From Serripes groenlandicus (Eukaryota > Mollusca > Bivalvia > Cardiida > Cardiidae), in assembly GCA_031761405.1 (NCBI GenBank), contig JASEVX010000084.1, positions 190,001 through 254,000 of the forward strand: a stretch of DNA of 64,000 nt, in the 5' to 3' direction. The position numbers and the translations under genes are program-made. Below the pieces are notes generated by a model. That model worked only from the letters and a program-made list of their open reading frames with translations. It made no database searches and was not told the DNA's origin. Below, in pieces: positions 33,501-44,377 of this stretch (within the stretch, counting starts at the first letter, position 1; each line of letters opens with the position of its first letter).

Positions 33501-36500
33501 AACGATGTTAAGCCAAAATCAATCAATCAATCAATCAATCAACCAGTCAATCTTTCTTTACAGCTACAATTATCTGGGACACGCAATGGCTCAACAATAG
33601 CAGTCCATATGCAAACGGGTGAGTAACATTTAAATTCTGCTGTATATACTTTTTAACGAATTATTTTTTTTAAAAAAATAATGCGGTTAACGCGATCGTG
33701 TTGCTTTGCGGAAGTCACGTTTAACACTTCCGCTTAGAATACACATTAGCTGCACCTAAATAGTCCTAGTATTTTTTCGATATTAAAATGACTTCTACGT
33801 GTTTTTTTAATACAGTGAAGTCATATTTATGCTATCGAATCAACATAGATAATCAATTCTCTAGAAAATATCAAATTAACAGTAAATGCATATATATTTC
33901 ATTTGTCGGCAAGCGTATGAATATTTAGTTATATGCCCATTCACTAGTGAGTGACGTAGTTAACGGAAGTCGAACCCATAATGAAGAACCATGTAAATCT
34001 CACAGATATGCCGAATCAACACAGAGAATCAATTCTCAAGAGAATATCAATTTAATAATAAAGGCATATATTTCATGTGTCTGCAGGCATGTATGAATTT
34101 TGAGTTGTACGCCCATTGACTAGTGAGTGACGTAGTTAACAGGTGCCCATTATGTAACGCAAGCAAACCTGACCTTCGACCCAACGTTGTAGAGCAATGT
34201 ATCTGCAGAGCTCCAGATAAGGTGCGTGAATACATTATCACCGCATTGCAATGCAGGAAAAACGAATGAAAATATGTCCTGTTCGTCGTATCACGCATTT
34301 AAATCCGGAATAACGAATATAGAACATTTTCTGTGCGTCGTTTTAATCATAAGACAACATGAAAGTGACGTATTTTCCAGAGAAAACCCGATCGTTAAAT
34401 ATAATCGCGGTCGAATAAATTACCCTAACACCGTATGTAATTCGCCTACTTCACCGGTATGTGCAGTTTTTACGGAACAACGAGTTCTCACGCGTCGGAA
34501 TTTATACACAAATAATGTCTGCTCCAAGCGAAAAAGATCCGTCTGCACAACCAATTAAACCTGGTTCGTTATTAAAATATATCAATATGGAAGAACTGCT
34601 GAGTTCTGCAATAGCAGAATACGTTTTTAATAATTTAATCGATGACATGGTAAATAAACAACGGCCAATTTAAAGAAAACATCATGAAAAAGTTCCCCCC
34701 AAAACAATCGATCTTTGCATACGGGAGTTCCCGTGGATGATTTTGACTGAGGCAGTGATGTATTTTGTTTTTTTCTCCCCTAGTTATACACAATGTGTCC
34801 CTCAAATAATAAAGTTCATCAAGATTAAGTGATTTACCAATATTATTTAATATTTAATTCGCATACCAATGAATCATTCTGGAGACCTGACTTTAATCCA
34901 TCGGAAGGGTTAAATGTGTTCAAGTAAGAATAGACAATACTGTAATGGTATGAATACCCTGATAAATCAAATGCATCATGACAAACATGTTGCAGATGGT
35001 AACAAAAATAGATAATGACAAGCATACTTAACTCTTTCCCACAAATAGACGCTTTTGTTGATAAAACAAGCATTTTGACGCGCACCTTTGCCCGAATGGC
35101 TGATAAATATAAACTAATGGTCCATAATTAGAACATCGTTTTCAAGTTGGAAACGGAGACAAAACGGTGAGATTTCCCTGTGTGCGTTTAAGTGTTATTT
35201 GTCATTTTATTTTTCTTCTATCATCTTAAGGAAATAAATAGAATTGCACAACGATACTTCCACAAATATGTTGGCATCTCTGTGATACAGAGCTCCAGAT
35301 AATTACTTGGGTCAAATATGTTTCAATCCCTAAAATAATTATTAAAGAGTGAATCACTGCAGGAAGCCCACCATCCCACAATAAGGAAGGTCAACATGCA
35401 TGCAGAACTCTAACTAACATTTTAAGTTAGAAAAGGCGCATAATTGTGTCAAAATCTGATATAGAGTTATGGGACTTGTCCTGCAAGGTCATTTGATGAT
35501 GTCCAATAAGTGAGTGAAGTTTCAAAATTTAACCAAAGTTGCAACGCCAACGCCGACGCACAAGTGACTGTTATAGCTCTCATATTCTTCGAATAGTCGA
35601 GCTAAAAAAACTACTAAGTTTTAAAGCAAGTTTAAAACAAACACAAAACATGATCAAATGCAATTATTAATTACATTTTCAAAATAATTCGTTACTAGTA
35701 CTTTCAGTACTTTGATTATTACATTGTATTGTTTTTCAGTATGACATTATTTCGCTTTTACACTTATTTCAGTATTAAATTGTATTGCTTTAAAACGTTT
35801 TTCAGTATCACATGATTTCATTAGTATAGGTATTTCTTCGGAACAAAATTATGCGTTTACATATACTTTTCTATTACCGTCTATCCTTCATATCCATATG
35901 CTATTATTTCACTTTACATGTTTTTCGATATGACATCAATTAGTTTGCCTTTCAATCTCTTTTGCTAGTATTACATGTATTTCAATTTCCGCTTTTAAAA
36001 GGAGAAATCGCCCGTAATTCGTTATTAGATGTTCATGTATTTCAGAACTGAGATAGAGCCACCACCAAATGCCACCTACCTCAACACGGTTTGTCCGAAC
36101 GGTTCTGGAACACTTACGATACAGTGTAAAGACGTTGGAGGGGAGGCTTTCGTTGACTTGAAAAACATCACAGCTCTACACTTCTTTGCAAAATGCCACA
36201 TACAAATTGGAGTATTGTGTAACCCTTGGAAAGGATATAACGCCAGTTGTCCAGATTTGTTAATACGATATGGATGTGACGTTCCGGACACGACTACAGG
36301 TAAAATCAATCCTTTTTATTTAAATTAAGATATTCTTTATTTTAACAGACTGTGTAACTCCTGATTATGTTCATGTACAGTTGTACCTGTGTATTAAGAC
36401 CATCCATGGGAAGACAGTAATATGGTCTTTGTTCACAGGTGGTCGTATATTACATGGTCATTGATGAATAACATAAGTATTTCGGAAACTAAAAGCATGG

Positions 36501-37620
36501 TCGCTATAGACAGGGCATTCCTAGTTCTAGTGGGTCTTTAGCACAGGTTCGACGGTATATTCTTTGTCCAAAAATAAGCGATGCTCTGCGAAAACCAACG
36601 TTATTATCCTCTCTGTCATTTGTAGAACAGGCGTCCGAGGCTTCATTTAAGGTTAAGATACTACCAGTATTCTCTCTATATTGCTATAAATAATAATGAC
36701 CGTAATGATTTCATAACTGCGTTGACAAGCATAAGGATCACAATAGAAACTGCTTTACATAGGTTACCTGAATATTTAAATGATTAATTGACTAAAAGTG
36801 CAGAGCCAGTTCAGACTGCGCAGATGCGCTGGCGGAATTAAATCTACACCGGTTGTAAAAAATGCCTTACGGTTGGTTTGCCGCAAATTTTCGCTGAACA
36901 TGAAAACAATATAATAGAAAGTTTTTGTTCATGTATTGGTATGTCCTATATTTATTTGACGCGTCAGAGGGGACGTTGATATAGGTCTCTGTTGATCGTT
37001 TTTTTCTTTTTCTGTTAACAAAAGCAAACGTTATATATATATGTGTGTGTGTGTCTGGTTTCGAGATCCAAAATTAGGAAACCCTATTTGTTGGTGTGAT
37101 CCTCCATTTTGTGACCAGCTAACCGTTCGGTAGGCCTAATAGAGTGTTTTATGTGTTTTCCCCATTGTTTTCCCAAATGAAAACTCGGACGCCTGTATTT
37201 GTAGTTGCGGTGAGCATTTATACAATAGAAAAAAGAGCGCATTGCATGCCAGACCAGTGTGTTAGATTTTCCGTAAGTGTTTGCTATTCGCACAGTAGGA
37301 ATTATGTCAAAGCTTTCTGTGCTGGAGTACATTACCATTTAAACTTACATAAACCCATAGTATGTTTCTCATTTATAGGGCCGCAATCCAATACAAATGG
37401 TTCTGGGTCAAAAGGTCAAGGTCAGATAGGAAATACCGCTTCCGGTTCTGTTGGAACTGTTGGTGGACATTCAAACGGGACATTGCCAGCGGTCACAGGG
37501 GATCCACGTGGCTCCAATAATAAGAGTGGACGCAAGGGAAATGGTGGATCGAAAGCTGTTTCAAGCAGATGGTTGATAGCGCTTGTTGTTGCATATGGTC
37601 TATTCAAAATAAGTGTGTAA
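30576..37620 (+). CDS. Copy A: small secreted six-Cys protein with GPI-type tail (4 coding exons, intact)
   Basis: Exons 30576-30630, 33564-33618, 36046-36299 and 37379-37620 join with phases 1, 2, 1 and good GT-AG sites to 201 codons plus TAA. Residues 1-18 form a signal peptide. Exon 2 encodes a short WDTQWLNNSSPYANG segment. Exon 3 (residues 38-121) holds six cysteines (53, 64, 87, 95, 105, 114) and several N-x-S/T sites (NAT, NGS, NIT, NAS). Exon 4 is a Gly/Ser/Asn-rich stalk, then a basic SGRKGNGGSK stretch and a hydrophobic C-terminus (SSRWLIALVVAYGLF), the layout of a GPI-anchor signal. I do not recognise the family. The spacing and closing Y/F-G-C-D resemble, weakly, SUEL/rhamnose-binding lectin domains. 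Two paralogues follow downstream. Conservation of all exons and phases among copies makes it a real gene; function is unknown. Confidence 0.85.
31308..31499. repeat. Hairpin MITE (family 1) in copy A intron 1
   Basis: TTAACCCTTTCCCTCATAC and CTGCAGCAGACGACTTTG left, GAAATTGCTCGTTTTGAG core, GTCTGCTGTAGAGGCGTC and GGAAAGGGTTAA right. Confidence 0.8.
31946..31965. repeat. Poly-C tract in copy A intron 1
   Basis: About 20 C followed by TTTACTCCCAAAAAACCCCAC. No gene association beyond lying in the intron. Confidence 0.85.
32080..32702 (+). mobile_element. LINE 3' end: decayed reverse-transcriptase C-terminal region
   Basis: A broken frame reads RMIKYWYKLGKNPDSLMYN near 32135, then a VKQLLCDLGF-like stretch, matching in style the region after the reverse-transcriptase palm in animal non-LTR elements. 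Stops and frame changes follow. It ends with an A-rich stretch and a TTTTGAC-type terminal repeat at 32680-32700. Inactive 5'-truncated copy in copy A intron 1. Confidence 0.6.
33255..33545 (+). mobile_element. SINE whose tail abuts the exon 2 acceptor of copy A
   Basis: Head CCCCGATTTCTCCGTCGGTT (decayed A box), GTCAATCCAGGGGTTCTGAG, body GAACTGGTCGCCCTGATATG, tail (CAAT)n to 33543, then the CTTTCTTTACAG acceptor. The pyrimidine tract of exon 2 is next to the tail. Confidence 0.85.
33837..34143. repeat. Direct repeat of about 130 bp in copy A intron 2
   Basis: Two units, 33837-33965 and 34012-34142, both containing GAATCAACA, ATCAATTCTC, GGCATATAT-like text and ACTAGTGAGTGACGTAGTTAAC. About 15 percent diverged. 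No ORF. Confidence 0.75.
34515..34673 (+). CDS. Possible small ORF (52 codons) inside copy A intron 2
   Basis: Starts MSAPSEKDPSAQPIKPGSLL and continues with an acidic amphipathic stretch (MEELLSSAIAEYVFNNLIDD), ending NKQRPI-stop. An AATAAA-type signal (AATAATAAAG) lies about 130 bp downstream at 34806. Amino-acid use looks protein-like, but the length is close to chance and I know no homologue. No splice sites tie it to the host gene. Could be a retroposed fragment. Confidence 0.3.
   Translation: MSAPSEKDPSAQPIKPGSLLKYINMEELLSSAIAEYVFNNLIDDMVNKQRPI
35660..36045. repeat. Degenerate ATTTCA-type tandem repeats before copy A exon 3
   Basis: Loose units around TTTTTCAGTATNACAT. Similar text precedes exon 3 in B (50680-50876) and C (62820-63010), with TTTCGATATTACATGTATTT. 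No gene seen. Confidence 0.5.
36376..36557. mobile_element. TIR element (family 2) in copy A intron 3
   Basis: TACAGTTGTACCTGTGTATT left end; GGTCTTTGTTCACAGGTGGTC interior; CACAGGTTCGACGGTA right end. About 180 bp. Relatives at 50877-51059, 63013-63195 and a partial one at 30073-30140. Confidence 0.8.
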
Positions 37621-37698
37621 AACTTCTAAATATGTTTTGGGATTTGTAAACCAGTTTGTGTGTGCTGCAAAGAACTCGACATTTATTTTTCGTAACCT

Positions 37699-37912
37699 AA
37701 TTCTTTCCAAACTACAGACGCCTTCTGGAGCCTCTACAACAGACGCGTTTTGAAAACATTGTGGCAAAATGAGAAACCTCTCAAAATGAGCAATTTCTAC
37801 TTTTATCACACTTTTGTTTAACTCTTTTTACTAACAATAGTTTTATATAGAGAGATTTAACTTATGTTTTCAAAGTCGTATGCAGATTTGCTGTATGTGG
37901 AAAAGTGGTTAA
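37699..37912. repeat. Hairpin MITE (family 1) 3' of copy A
   Basis: AATTCTTTCCAAACTACAG left with GCCTCTACAACAGACGCG, core AACCTCTCAAAATGAGC, end GTATGCAGATTTGCTG and TGGAAAAGTGGTTAA. Counterpart 3' of copy B at 51991-52196. Confidence 0.75.
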
Positions 37913-37949
37913 ATCCTTGTGTGACGTCCTATGCCTGATTGTGACGATT

Positions 37950-39288
37950 CTTTATAATACCCGTGACACTATATCATTTAAAAATATGTAACAAGGGTGC
38001 AAAGTCCAGTTTACTCCCATGTTATCTAGGTGAAGCTGTGCATGTAGACTTATCTTATCGTGTCTGGTATACAAAAGCCGTCTTAATTGGATATTTCTAA
38101 ACCACTGCAAGAAAAGGAAAGCATAATATGCCCTTTATTTAAGCGACGCTCTGCAAATAACAACCGTAAGGCATTTAGCGAACAGTATAGAAACAGATCA
38201 GCCGGCGCTTCGCACTATCTGATCTGGATCCACACGGTTCGCCAATAGGTCACAAGCTTTCAGCTTATATTAATCAAGCTCTGAATCTACTTCCTGGAAA
38301 CTTGAACAGTACTCTCGCCGTTTGTGTGGGAAAAAGAGGTTAAAATAAACGAATGCGATATCCGTTAATAGGACTTTTTCGGCGATAGCTGTTTAACCTC
38401 AATTTTGACCTAGATGTTAAACAAATGATCTAGATAATAGACTAATTAAATGTTGTTTTTAATGAATAATGTCAAAGAAATAAAGGAAATGAAACGATTT
38501 GATTGGTTCATAGTTAAGTTGGCGATCCTACGAGAGGCACTAATAAGATGAAGTTTTAAAATGAAATGTTCTGCATACGAACATTTAATTGTTTTCCTTA
38601 AGAAATAAATTTCAGTGAAAAAAATCTGTGAAAACGTATGAAATATAATATTTAAGAGCAAAATATTAACTATTTTTGAAACATGATAAGTTTTCAGTTA
38701 ATTATCGTCAATTGAAACGTATACACCTCTTTGGAGCCTCGCGTAATCTCCAGCATGTGGCGTATTCTCGGCATTGATAATCTATTCATATAAACTGAAG
38801 CTGCCCTGTGTTCCATAGTCACAAAACTCAAAACCTGTTTTGCGAAACCTATTTAGATTTTGTCGATATACCGTTCCTTAGTCGGTTAACCAAACATGTT
38901 CTACCTGTTTTCCATTCATAAAACAGGTAGGGTTCGTTCCGTTTGATAGGCATAGCTTAAACGTGTTTACGTTGTGTTTACTATGGAACACAAGGCTGGA
39001 TGGAGATGGCCGATTAGCCTTTGATAAACACATAGCTTATAGCGTGTTCCATTTCTTAGTGTTTTCTGATATCGATCGCCGTTTATCTTTTTTAAATATA
39101 TTTCTTGTTAAAAATGAGCATTATTTGCTATTTTCGAAAAAAATTTCGTTTCCCCAGAAACATATCTCTATTGTATATCATCGAACAAAACTGTATGCTA
39201 CACCATACAAAAACAATAAGTTACAGTTTTGTTTTAGTTTCAACGTGCATTTTATATATTTGATTTGAAAAATTAGAAAAACCGTTTT
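37950..39288. other. Intergenic spacer 3' of copy A
   Basis: No supported gene. The first part (to about 38350) and the end (38960-39270) match the region 3' of copy B (52200-52600 and 53040-53240), so it belongs to the duplicated segment. Confidence 0.6.
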
Positions 39289-39990
39289 AATCCGTTAACA
39301 AATTGTGACATTGCAGCATTGTTGTGAACATTGATAAACCTTGTTAAACGCCATACAAACAAACATGTTGTACTAAAAACATGAATTAACCTGGTTACAC
39401 ACCATACAAACAAATCTGTGGTATTAAAAAAATTACTTAACCACGCAATACACCATACAAACAAATTCGTGACATTAAAAACATTAATAAACCTCGTAAA
39501 ACGCCAAACAAACAAATCCGTGGTATTAAAACATAAATAAACCTCATAACACACCATACAAACAAATCCGTGGTATTAACACATTAATAAATCACGTAAA
39601 ACGCCATACAAACAAATCAGTGGTATTCAAATAAATAACAAACCTCATAACATACCATACAAACAAATTCGTGGCATTAAAAACATTAACAAACCTCATA
39701 CAACACCATACAAACAAATCCGTGGTAAAACAAACATTAATTAACCTCGTAACTCACCATACAAACAAATCCGTGGTAAAACAAACATTAATTAACCTCG
39801 TAACACACCATACAAACAAATCCGAGGTATTGAAACATTAATAAACCTTGTAGCACACCAAATAAACAAATCCGTGGTATTAAACACATTAATAAACCTC
39901 GTAACACACCATATAAACAAATCCGTGGTATTCAAAAACATTAATGAACCTCGTAATACACCATACAAATATATCCGTGGTATCAAAAAA
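39289..39990. repeat. 51-bp minisatellite, diverged block, 3' of copy A
   Basis: About 13 units of the pattern CATACAAACAAATCCGTGGT-ATTAAAAACATTAAT-AACCTCGTAACACAC, 10-20 percent diverged. Short minus-strand ORFs here (TTDLFVWC...) are repeat artefacts. Confidence 0.9.
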
Positions 39991-40569
39991 CATTAACAAG
40001 AGAAAGTTGATGCAAGGCATCAATGTCGCCGGAAAAGACTGCATTGATTTATTTATGTATTCTTGACTTTCCTTAGTCTGTTCAAACATTAGGAACGTAG
40101 TGATGAAAACATTTGCTTATAAATTTTATATACATACCTATACATTAGGGTATCTATAAAAAATTAACGAAATGTGTACACATTTATCTGGCTTAAATTT
40201 AATTTTGCTGTTGTTACTTATTTAAATAATAGTATTCATTCATATAATTTCAATGTTTGTCAATCTTATTCGAATCACAAGGTAAATATCCTGGTATTGC
40301 TTTAAAGGGAGGTAATTTGAAGAAAACAAAAGTCTTCAAAAGGAGAAATATATCAGCATTACCGTCTACAGTTTAAATTGTTCTATTGTTTGTGGATTTA
40401 AAAATGTTCTTTTTTTCTTATTTCTACATGTACAACGAAATATTGCGGCTTCTATTTGACGCTTTGCGTCAAACATTCGTCTTGTACTTGTCTAAAATAA
40501 AATAATATCACTCGCTTTTTCATATCGAAATGCGCATGCGCGAAAATCGATGTTAAAGGTCACGAAACT

Positions 40570-41040
40570 ACACACAACAGAATAGGGTCTATATTTAGCT
40601 TAGCAGTTCCTACTTTAGATATTCATGGATTAACATTATTAAATGAATTCTATACAAATCAAGACATCTCTTTGAACATGAAAACAACATTTAGTAAGTT
40701 AAAATTGCTATTAAAAGGAGAATCCGAAATTGACCTCAATGATGACACATAAGAGTCTGCATTAGGGGGTGTTTGTTCACGTCTTGAAGGGACCACTTTT
40801 GTCTTCGTAAACAAGACAAAAAACTTAAATGCGAGTGAAATAAAAAAAAACTGCAAACATTAAAAAATCGGAATATTTATTTCATTTTAGATGTGTCATT
40901 TATTAGTGTTCGTAAACAACCACAATTGTAATATGTTCAAATCATCTAGATTTGTTTCTTTCTAATAATAAGCCGCCCTCCCATGTGATTTCCGAAAAGC
41001 TATTAAAAATAGAAGTCGCGGGCTTCTGCCCGGCGACTAA
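40570..41040 (+). mobile_element. Putative Helitron-like element, 3' part with coding relic
   Basis: Ends with a GC-rich hairpin, GTCGCGGGCTTCTGCCCGGCGA, then CTAA before T, which is the Helitron 3' pattern (hairpin, CTRR, insertion before T). Spacing between hairpin and CTAA is shorter than usual. A coding relic lies at 40600-40752. Related copies: 45245-45738 and, reversed, 56183-56790. Confidence 0.5.
40600..40752 (+). pseudogene. Element-borne coding relic of unknown family
   Basis: Reads LAVPTLDIHGLTLLNEFY, then TNQDISLNMKTTFSKLKLL and a short acidic end. A reversed copy at 56472-56633 keeps most residues (VPILDTHGLTLLNEFYINQ), suggesting past coding function. I do not recognise the family. 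Confidence 0.45.
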
Positions 41041-41275
41041 TAAACCTCGAAACACACCATACAAACACATCCGTGGTATTAAAAACATTTAATAAACCTC
41101 GTAACACACCATACAAACACATCCGTGGCATTAAAACACATAAATAAATCTCGTAACACACCATACAAACAAATCTGTGGTATTAAAAACATTTAATAAG
41201 CCTCGTAACACACCATGGAAAGAAATCCGTGGTATTAAAAGCATTAAATAACCTCGTAGCACACCGTTACAAATA
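41040..41275. repeat. 51-bp minisatellite, small block
   Basis: About four to five units, starting directly after the CTAA end of the element finishing at 41040. Confidence 0.85.
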
Positions 41276-41335
41276 CGTTAAGTTGGAACTCATCATTTGG
41301 TCGACTGCACTTAAAGAATAGATAAATTCCGTAAT

Positions 41336-42374
41336 ACGGAATTCCGTTAGGGCCATCGCCTATGAATGAAATAATCTGAAACGCGAAAACACGAAATCAC
41401 GAAAGTACGATGACGAAAACGCGAAAACACGAAATCTCGAAAGTACGATGACGAAAACGCAAAACTACGATGATGAAAACGCGAAAGTACGATGACGTAA
41501 ACGCGAAAACACGATGATGAAAATGCGATACAATTTCGCGTTTTCATCATCGTATTTTCGCGTTTTCGTCATCGTAGTTTCGAGTTTTCGCGCTTTCGTC
41601 ATCATTCTTTCGCGATTTCGTGTTTTCGCGTTTTCGTCATCATTCTTTCGCGATTTCGTGTTTTCGCGTTTTCGTCATCGTACTTTCGCGATTTCGTCAT
41701 CGTAATTTCGAGTTTTCATTATCGTAGTTTCGCGTTTTCGTCATCGTACTTTCGCGTTTTCGTCAGCGTAGTTTCGCGGTTTCGTCATCGTACTTTCGCG
41801 TTTTCGTCATCGTACTTTCGCGTTTTCGTCATCGTACTTTCGCGTTTTCGTCATCGTACTTTCGACTTCCGGTACGCATGCGCAAATTAATATTAACAAA
41901 ATAAAAAAATGGACGACTTCATACAAAGTCATTTTGAGAGAGGCTATGCCTACAACGAAATAATTGTTTTATTGAAATCGGATATGGGTATAGACATAAA
42001 GTGAGCTTGCACCAATTGTTATTAAAAATAAAAAGCAAACGCAACGGAAGGCGAAAGTACGATGACAAAAACGCGAAAGTACGATGACGAAAACTCGAAA
42101 GTACGATGACGAAAACAGGAAAACACGATGACGAAAACGCGAAAGTAGGATGACGAAAACGCGAAGGTACGATGATGAAAACGCGAAATTGTATCACATT
42201 TTCATCATCGTGTTTTCGCGTTTTCGCGTTTTTGCGTTTTTGTCATCGTACTTTCGCAATTTCGTCATCGTAGCTTCGCGTTTTCGTCATCGTACTTTCG
42301 CGTTTTCGTGTTTTCGCGTTTTAGATCATTTTATTCAAAGGCGAATATGCAGATGGCCCTAACGGAATTCCGTA
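41336..42374. mobile_element. Foldback element of about 1.04 kb with 22-bp subrepeats and an integrase fragment
   Basis: Termini are inverted copies of ACGGAATTCCGTTAGGGCCATC (41336-41357 and 42352-42373). Inside, arrays of a 22-bp unit (TCATCGTACTTTCGCGTTTTCG) run in alternating orientation: 41380-41529 minus-like, 41530-41865 plus-like, 42051-42190 minus-like, 42191-42330 plus-like. The unique centre holds a 31-codon ORF. The design is that of a foldback/TIR transposon that has lost most of its gene. Confidence 0.85.
41909..42004 (+). pseudogene. N-terminal fragment of an integrase-core (rve) transposase
   Basis: ATG to TGA, 31 residues beginning MDDFIQSHFERGYAYNEII and ending in DMGIDIK. 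The 'FxRGYxYxEIxxLL...G' pattern is the N-terminal helix-turn-helix start of a family of intronless rve-domain proteins common in fish and invertebrate genomes. The catalytic domain is absent. Family recognition from pattern only. Confidence 0.5.
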
Positions 42375-42605
42375 ATAAACAGATACATTTGCGAATCTAC
42401 CACTACACCAACCAGGCAGTCATACAATACCTCGAACGAAAGGGAAATACATCATTATAATATTATGAGAAGTTAAAGCCGTTTTCAACAGTTTTTCAGT
42501 GATATCACCGTCGCTGTCTACGGTTAATCTGCATTGTAGTTCGTTTCCTGCTTGGATTTTGCTGGAAATATTTGCTGCTGGAGTATTGCGGACTTCAATC
42601 AATAT

Positions 42606-43720
42606 CTATGTTGAGTGTAATACTGAGGAAATGTTCAATTGTTGCGTTTCATTCAGGTGACTTTATCTGTTGATTGAGGACATGTTTTTAAGTCCAGAGA
42701 TTTTCATGATGCGATTTGCTGGCACGTTGTGGTCAGACAGTTTTTGAACTAAATATTTTCTGGCACTGTGGTTGGTCAGCTTTCTGTTAGTGGAGATACC
42801 GGGACATTTCAGAATTCGAGTCATCATGCTGGATAATTTGTTTACTCCAACTGGATTACGTTTGAATCAGACATCATCCTCTGACGGTAAGTTTGTTGTT
42901 GTTGTCGCTATGTAACACGGATGTTCTTCGTCCATATAAGTGAGGCCGAGGGGTTGTTTCCTTTAGTATTTTTTGTAAATTGCTATAGGATCTCTGGTAA
43001 GGTTTTCCAAATTCGAGTTTTGGTTTTATTGAGCTAACTTCTCTTGGATTCCCCCATGTTCTTGTTTTGGTTTGTCGTTCATTGAATTCCAAGTATGCGT
43101 ATCAGTTCGAATCCGCCTTCAATGAAATGTCTCCCCCAACACATTCGCCGGTGTTCTGAACAGCTTCGAAGGCCAACATGTAGTGTTATGAAACCACAAT
43201 GTTTAAAGAATATAATCAGGAGTTTGGCCTCCAAGTTGGCCAGTCTGCCAAAACACTTTCAGCTCGGCGTCGGTGATCGGGTCTGACCTGTGTGACAAGT
43301 TCCCCTTTTTGCTTCTCGTTTCAGGTGCTTCTGCTTGCTTTTAAGCATTTCTCTTACTTTTGCAAAGTTGGGGTCTGTGGCAATGTACTCTCCATAGTTG
43401 TGCCTTCTTAGCTGTTTGTCGAAACTGGACATCATACCGCGGAGCGAATTCGGCTTGAACTCGTCAACGTCAGACTTGCGAACAGCAATACAATATCTGC
43501 ATAGGAGGTTTCACAGTTCATTGTTTGGTATGAATTGGATTTCACGTGTCCCACCGATGGTTTCAAAGAATTCTCGTAATATTTTATATTTTCAGGTCAT
43601 TGATTGTTTTTAATTGAGTGTTCTGATTGATTTGGCCCTCGATAAATGTGTCAATGTCAGTCCCTGCTACTGGGAGAAAACGTGTCGTCTGCTCGACTGC
43701 CTGATGTTGCTCTTTGTAAG
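42606..43720 (-). pseudogene. Crypton-type (DUF3504) tyrosine recombinase relic, segment 1
   Basis: Minus strand, several frames. From the N-terminus (43720 down): FIEGQINQNTQ-like, then LRGMMSSFDKQLRRHNYGEY, KVREMLKSKQKHLKREAK, SDPITDAELKVFWQTGQLGG, YLEF-type FNERQTKTRTWGNPREVSS near 43070, and PVGVNKLSSMMTRILKCPG to TNHSARKYLVQKLSDHNVP near 42750. The HxxR catalytic pair is seen in NHSARK. The usual SGHKN reads SGLKN, and the expected catalytic Tyr codon in NRYSHLNE is TAA at 42663-42665. Frameshifts lie between blocks. Inactive. Confidence 0.8.
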
Positions 43721-43926
43721 ACGATAGTCTCTCACCTTCTTATTCACATTCGAACTCAGTATCCCAAATTTTGATATGATAAAATGTTTCGTCGCCTCGA
43801 TAAACCTTGTCCATTATCACCGCCTTCCCTTTGCCGTCAATATGTACGAATGAACCGGATACGAAATCTTAATGTTTACAAACAGGCATAGTAATACAAC
43901 TTTAATTTCATTGCGAACCCAGCTGA

Positions 43927-44148
43927 TTAACCCTTTCCCACATACCGACACATTATAACGCCTCTGCCGAGGACGACTTTTGAAAACATTGTGGCGAAGG
44001 AAGAAATTGCTCATAATGAGCAATTACACTTTGCCAAAATATTCTCAATTATTAAATCATGAATCTTTCGTTTATAGAGAGTTTCCACTTTGCCTAGATA
44101 TTGTCAAAGTCGTCTGCTGCCGATTTGTTGTATCTTGGAAAGCGTTAA
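43927..44148. repeat. Hairpin MITE (family 1)
   Basis: TTAACCCTTTCCCACATACC left, GAAATTGCTCATAATGAGC core, AAAGTCGTCTGCTGCCG and GGAAAGCGTTAA right. Counterpart at 58556-58790 in the next duplicated segment. Confidence 0.8.
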
Positions 44149-44149
44149 T

Positions 44150-44375
44150 CACGCTCGATATCTTACCCAGTACTCGCACCGATTTCGTGGGGAAATCCAA
44201 TTGGCAGGCCCCGCTCAACACGTTAGTTTTCAATAATATTTCACTTTGATCGCGGCGTTTCTTGGTTAATTTACCAGTTATTTCGGTACTATATAACCTG
44301 AAAACAATGCATCCGTCGTACCGCCATCCCCGCTACCCTGAGCGACAAGGAAGGAAGCAATTTCTACCATTGTTA
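44150..44375 (-). mobile_element. Diverged SINE piece, segment 1
   Basis: TTTCAATAATATTTCACTTTG, GGCGTTTCTTGGTTAATTTACC and CCTGAGCGACAAGGAAGG: SINE body without a clear head. Counterpart at 58862-59030 and, partly, 26740-26890. Confidence 0.6.
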
Positions 44376-44377
44376 AC

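Noticed and set aside
41347..42362. Ser/Phe/Arg-rich repeat ORFs on both strands
   Set aside because: They are translations of the 22-bp arrays inside the foldback element, not proteins.
43095..43286. Plus-strand ORF MRISSNPPSMKC...
   Set aside because: Shadow of the minus-strand Crypton relic, which carries the recognisable family motifs.
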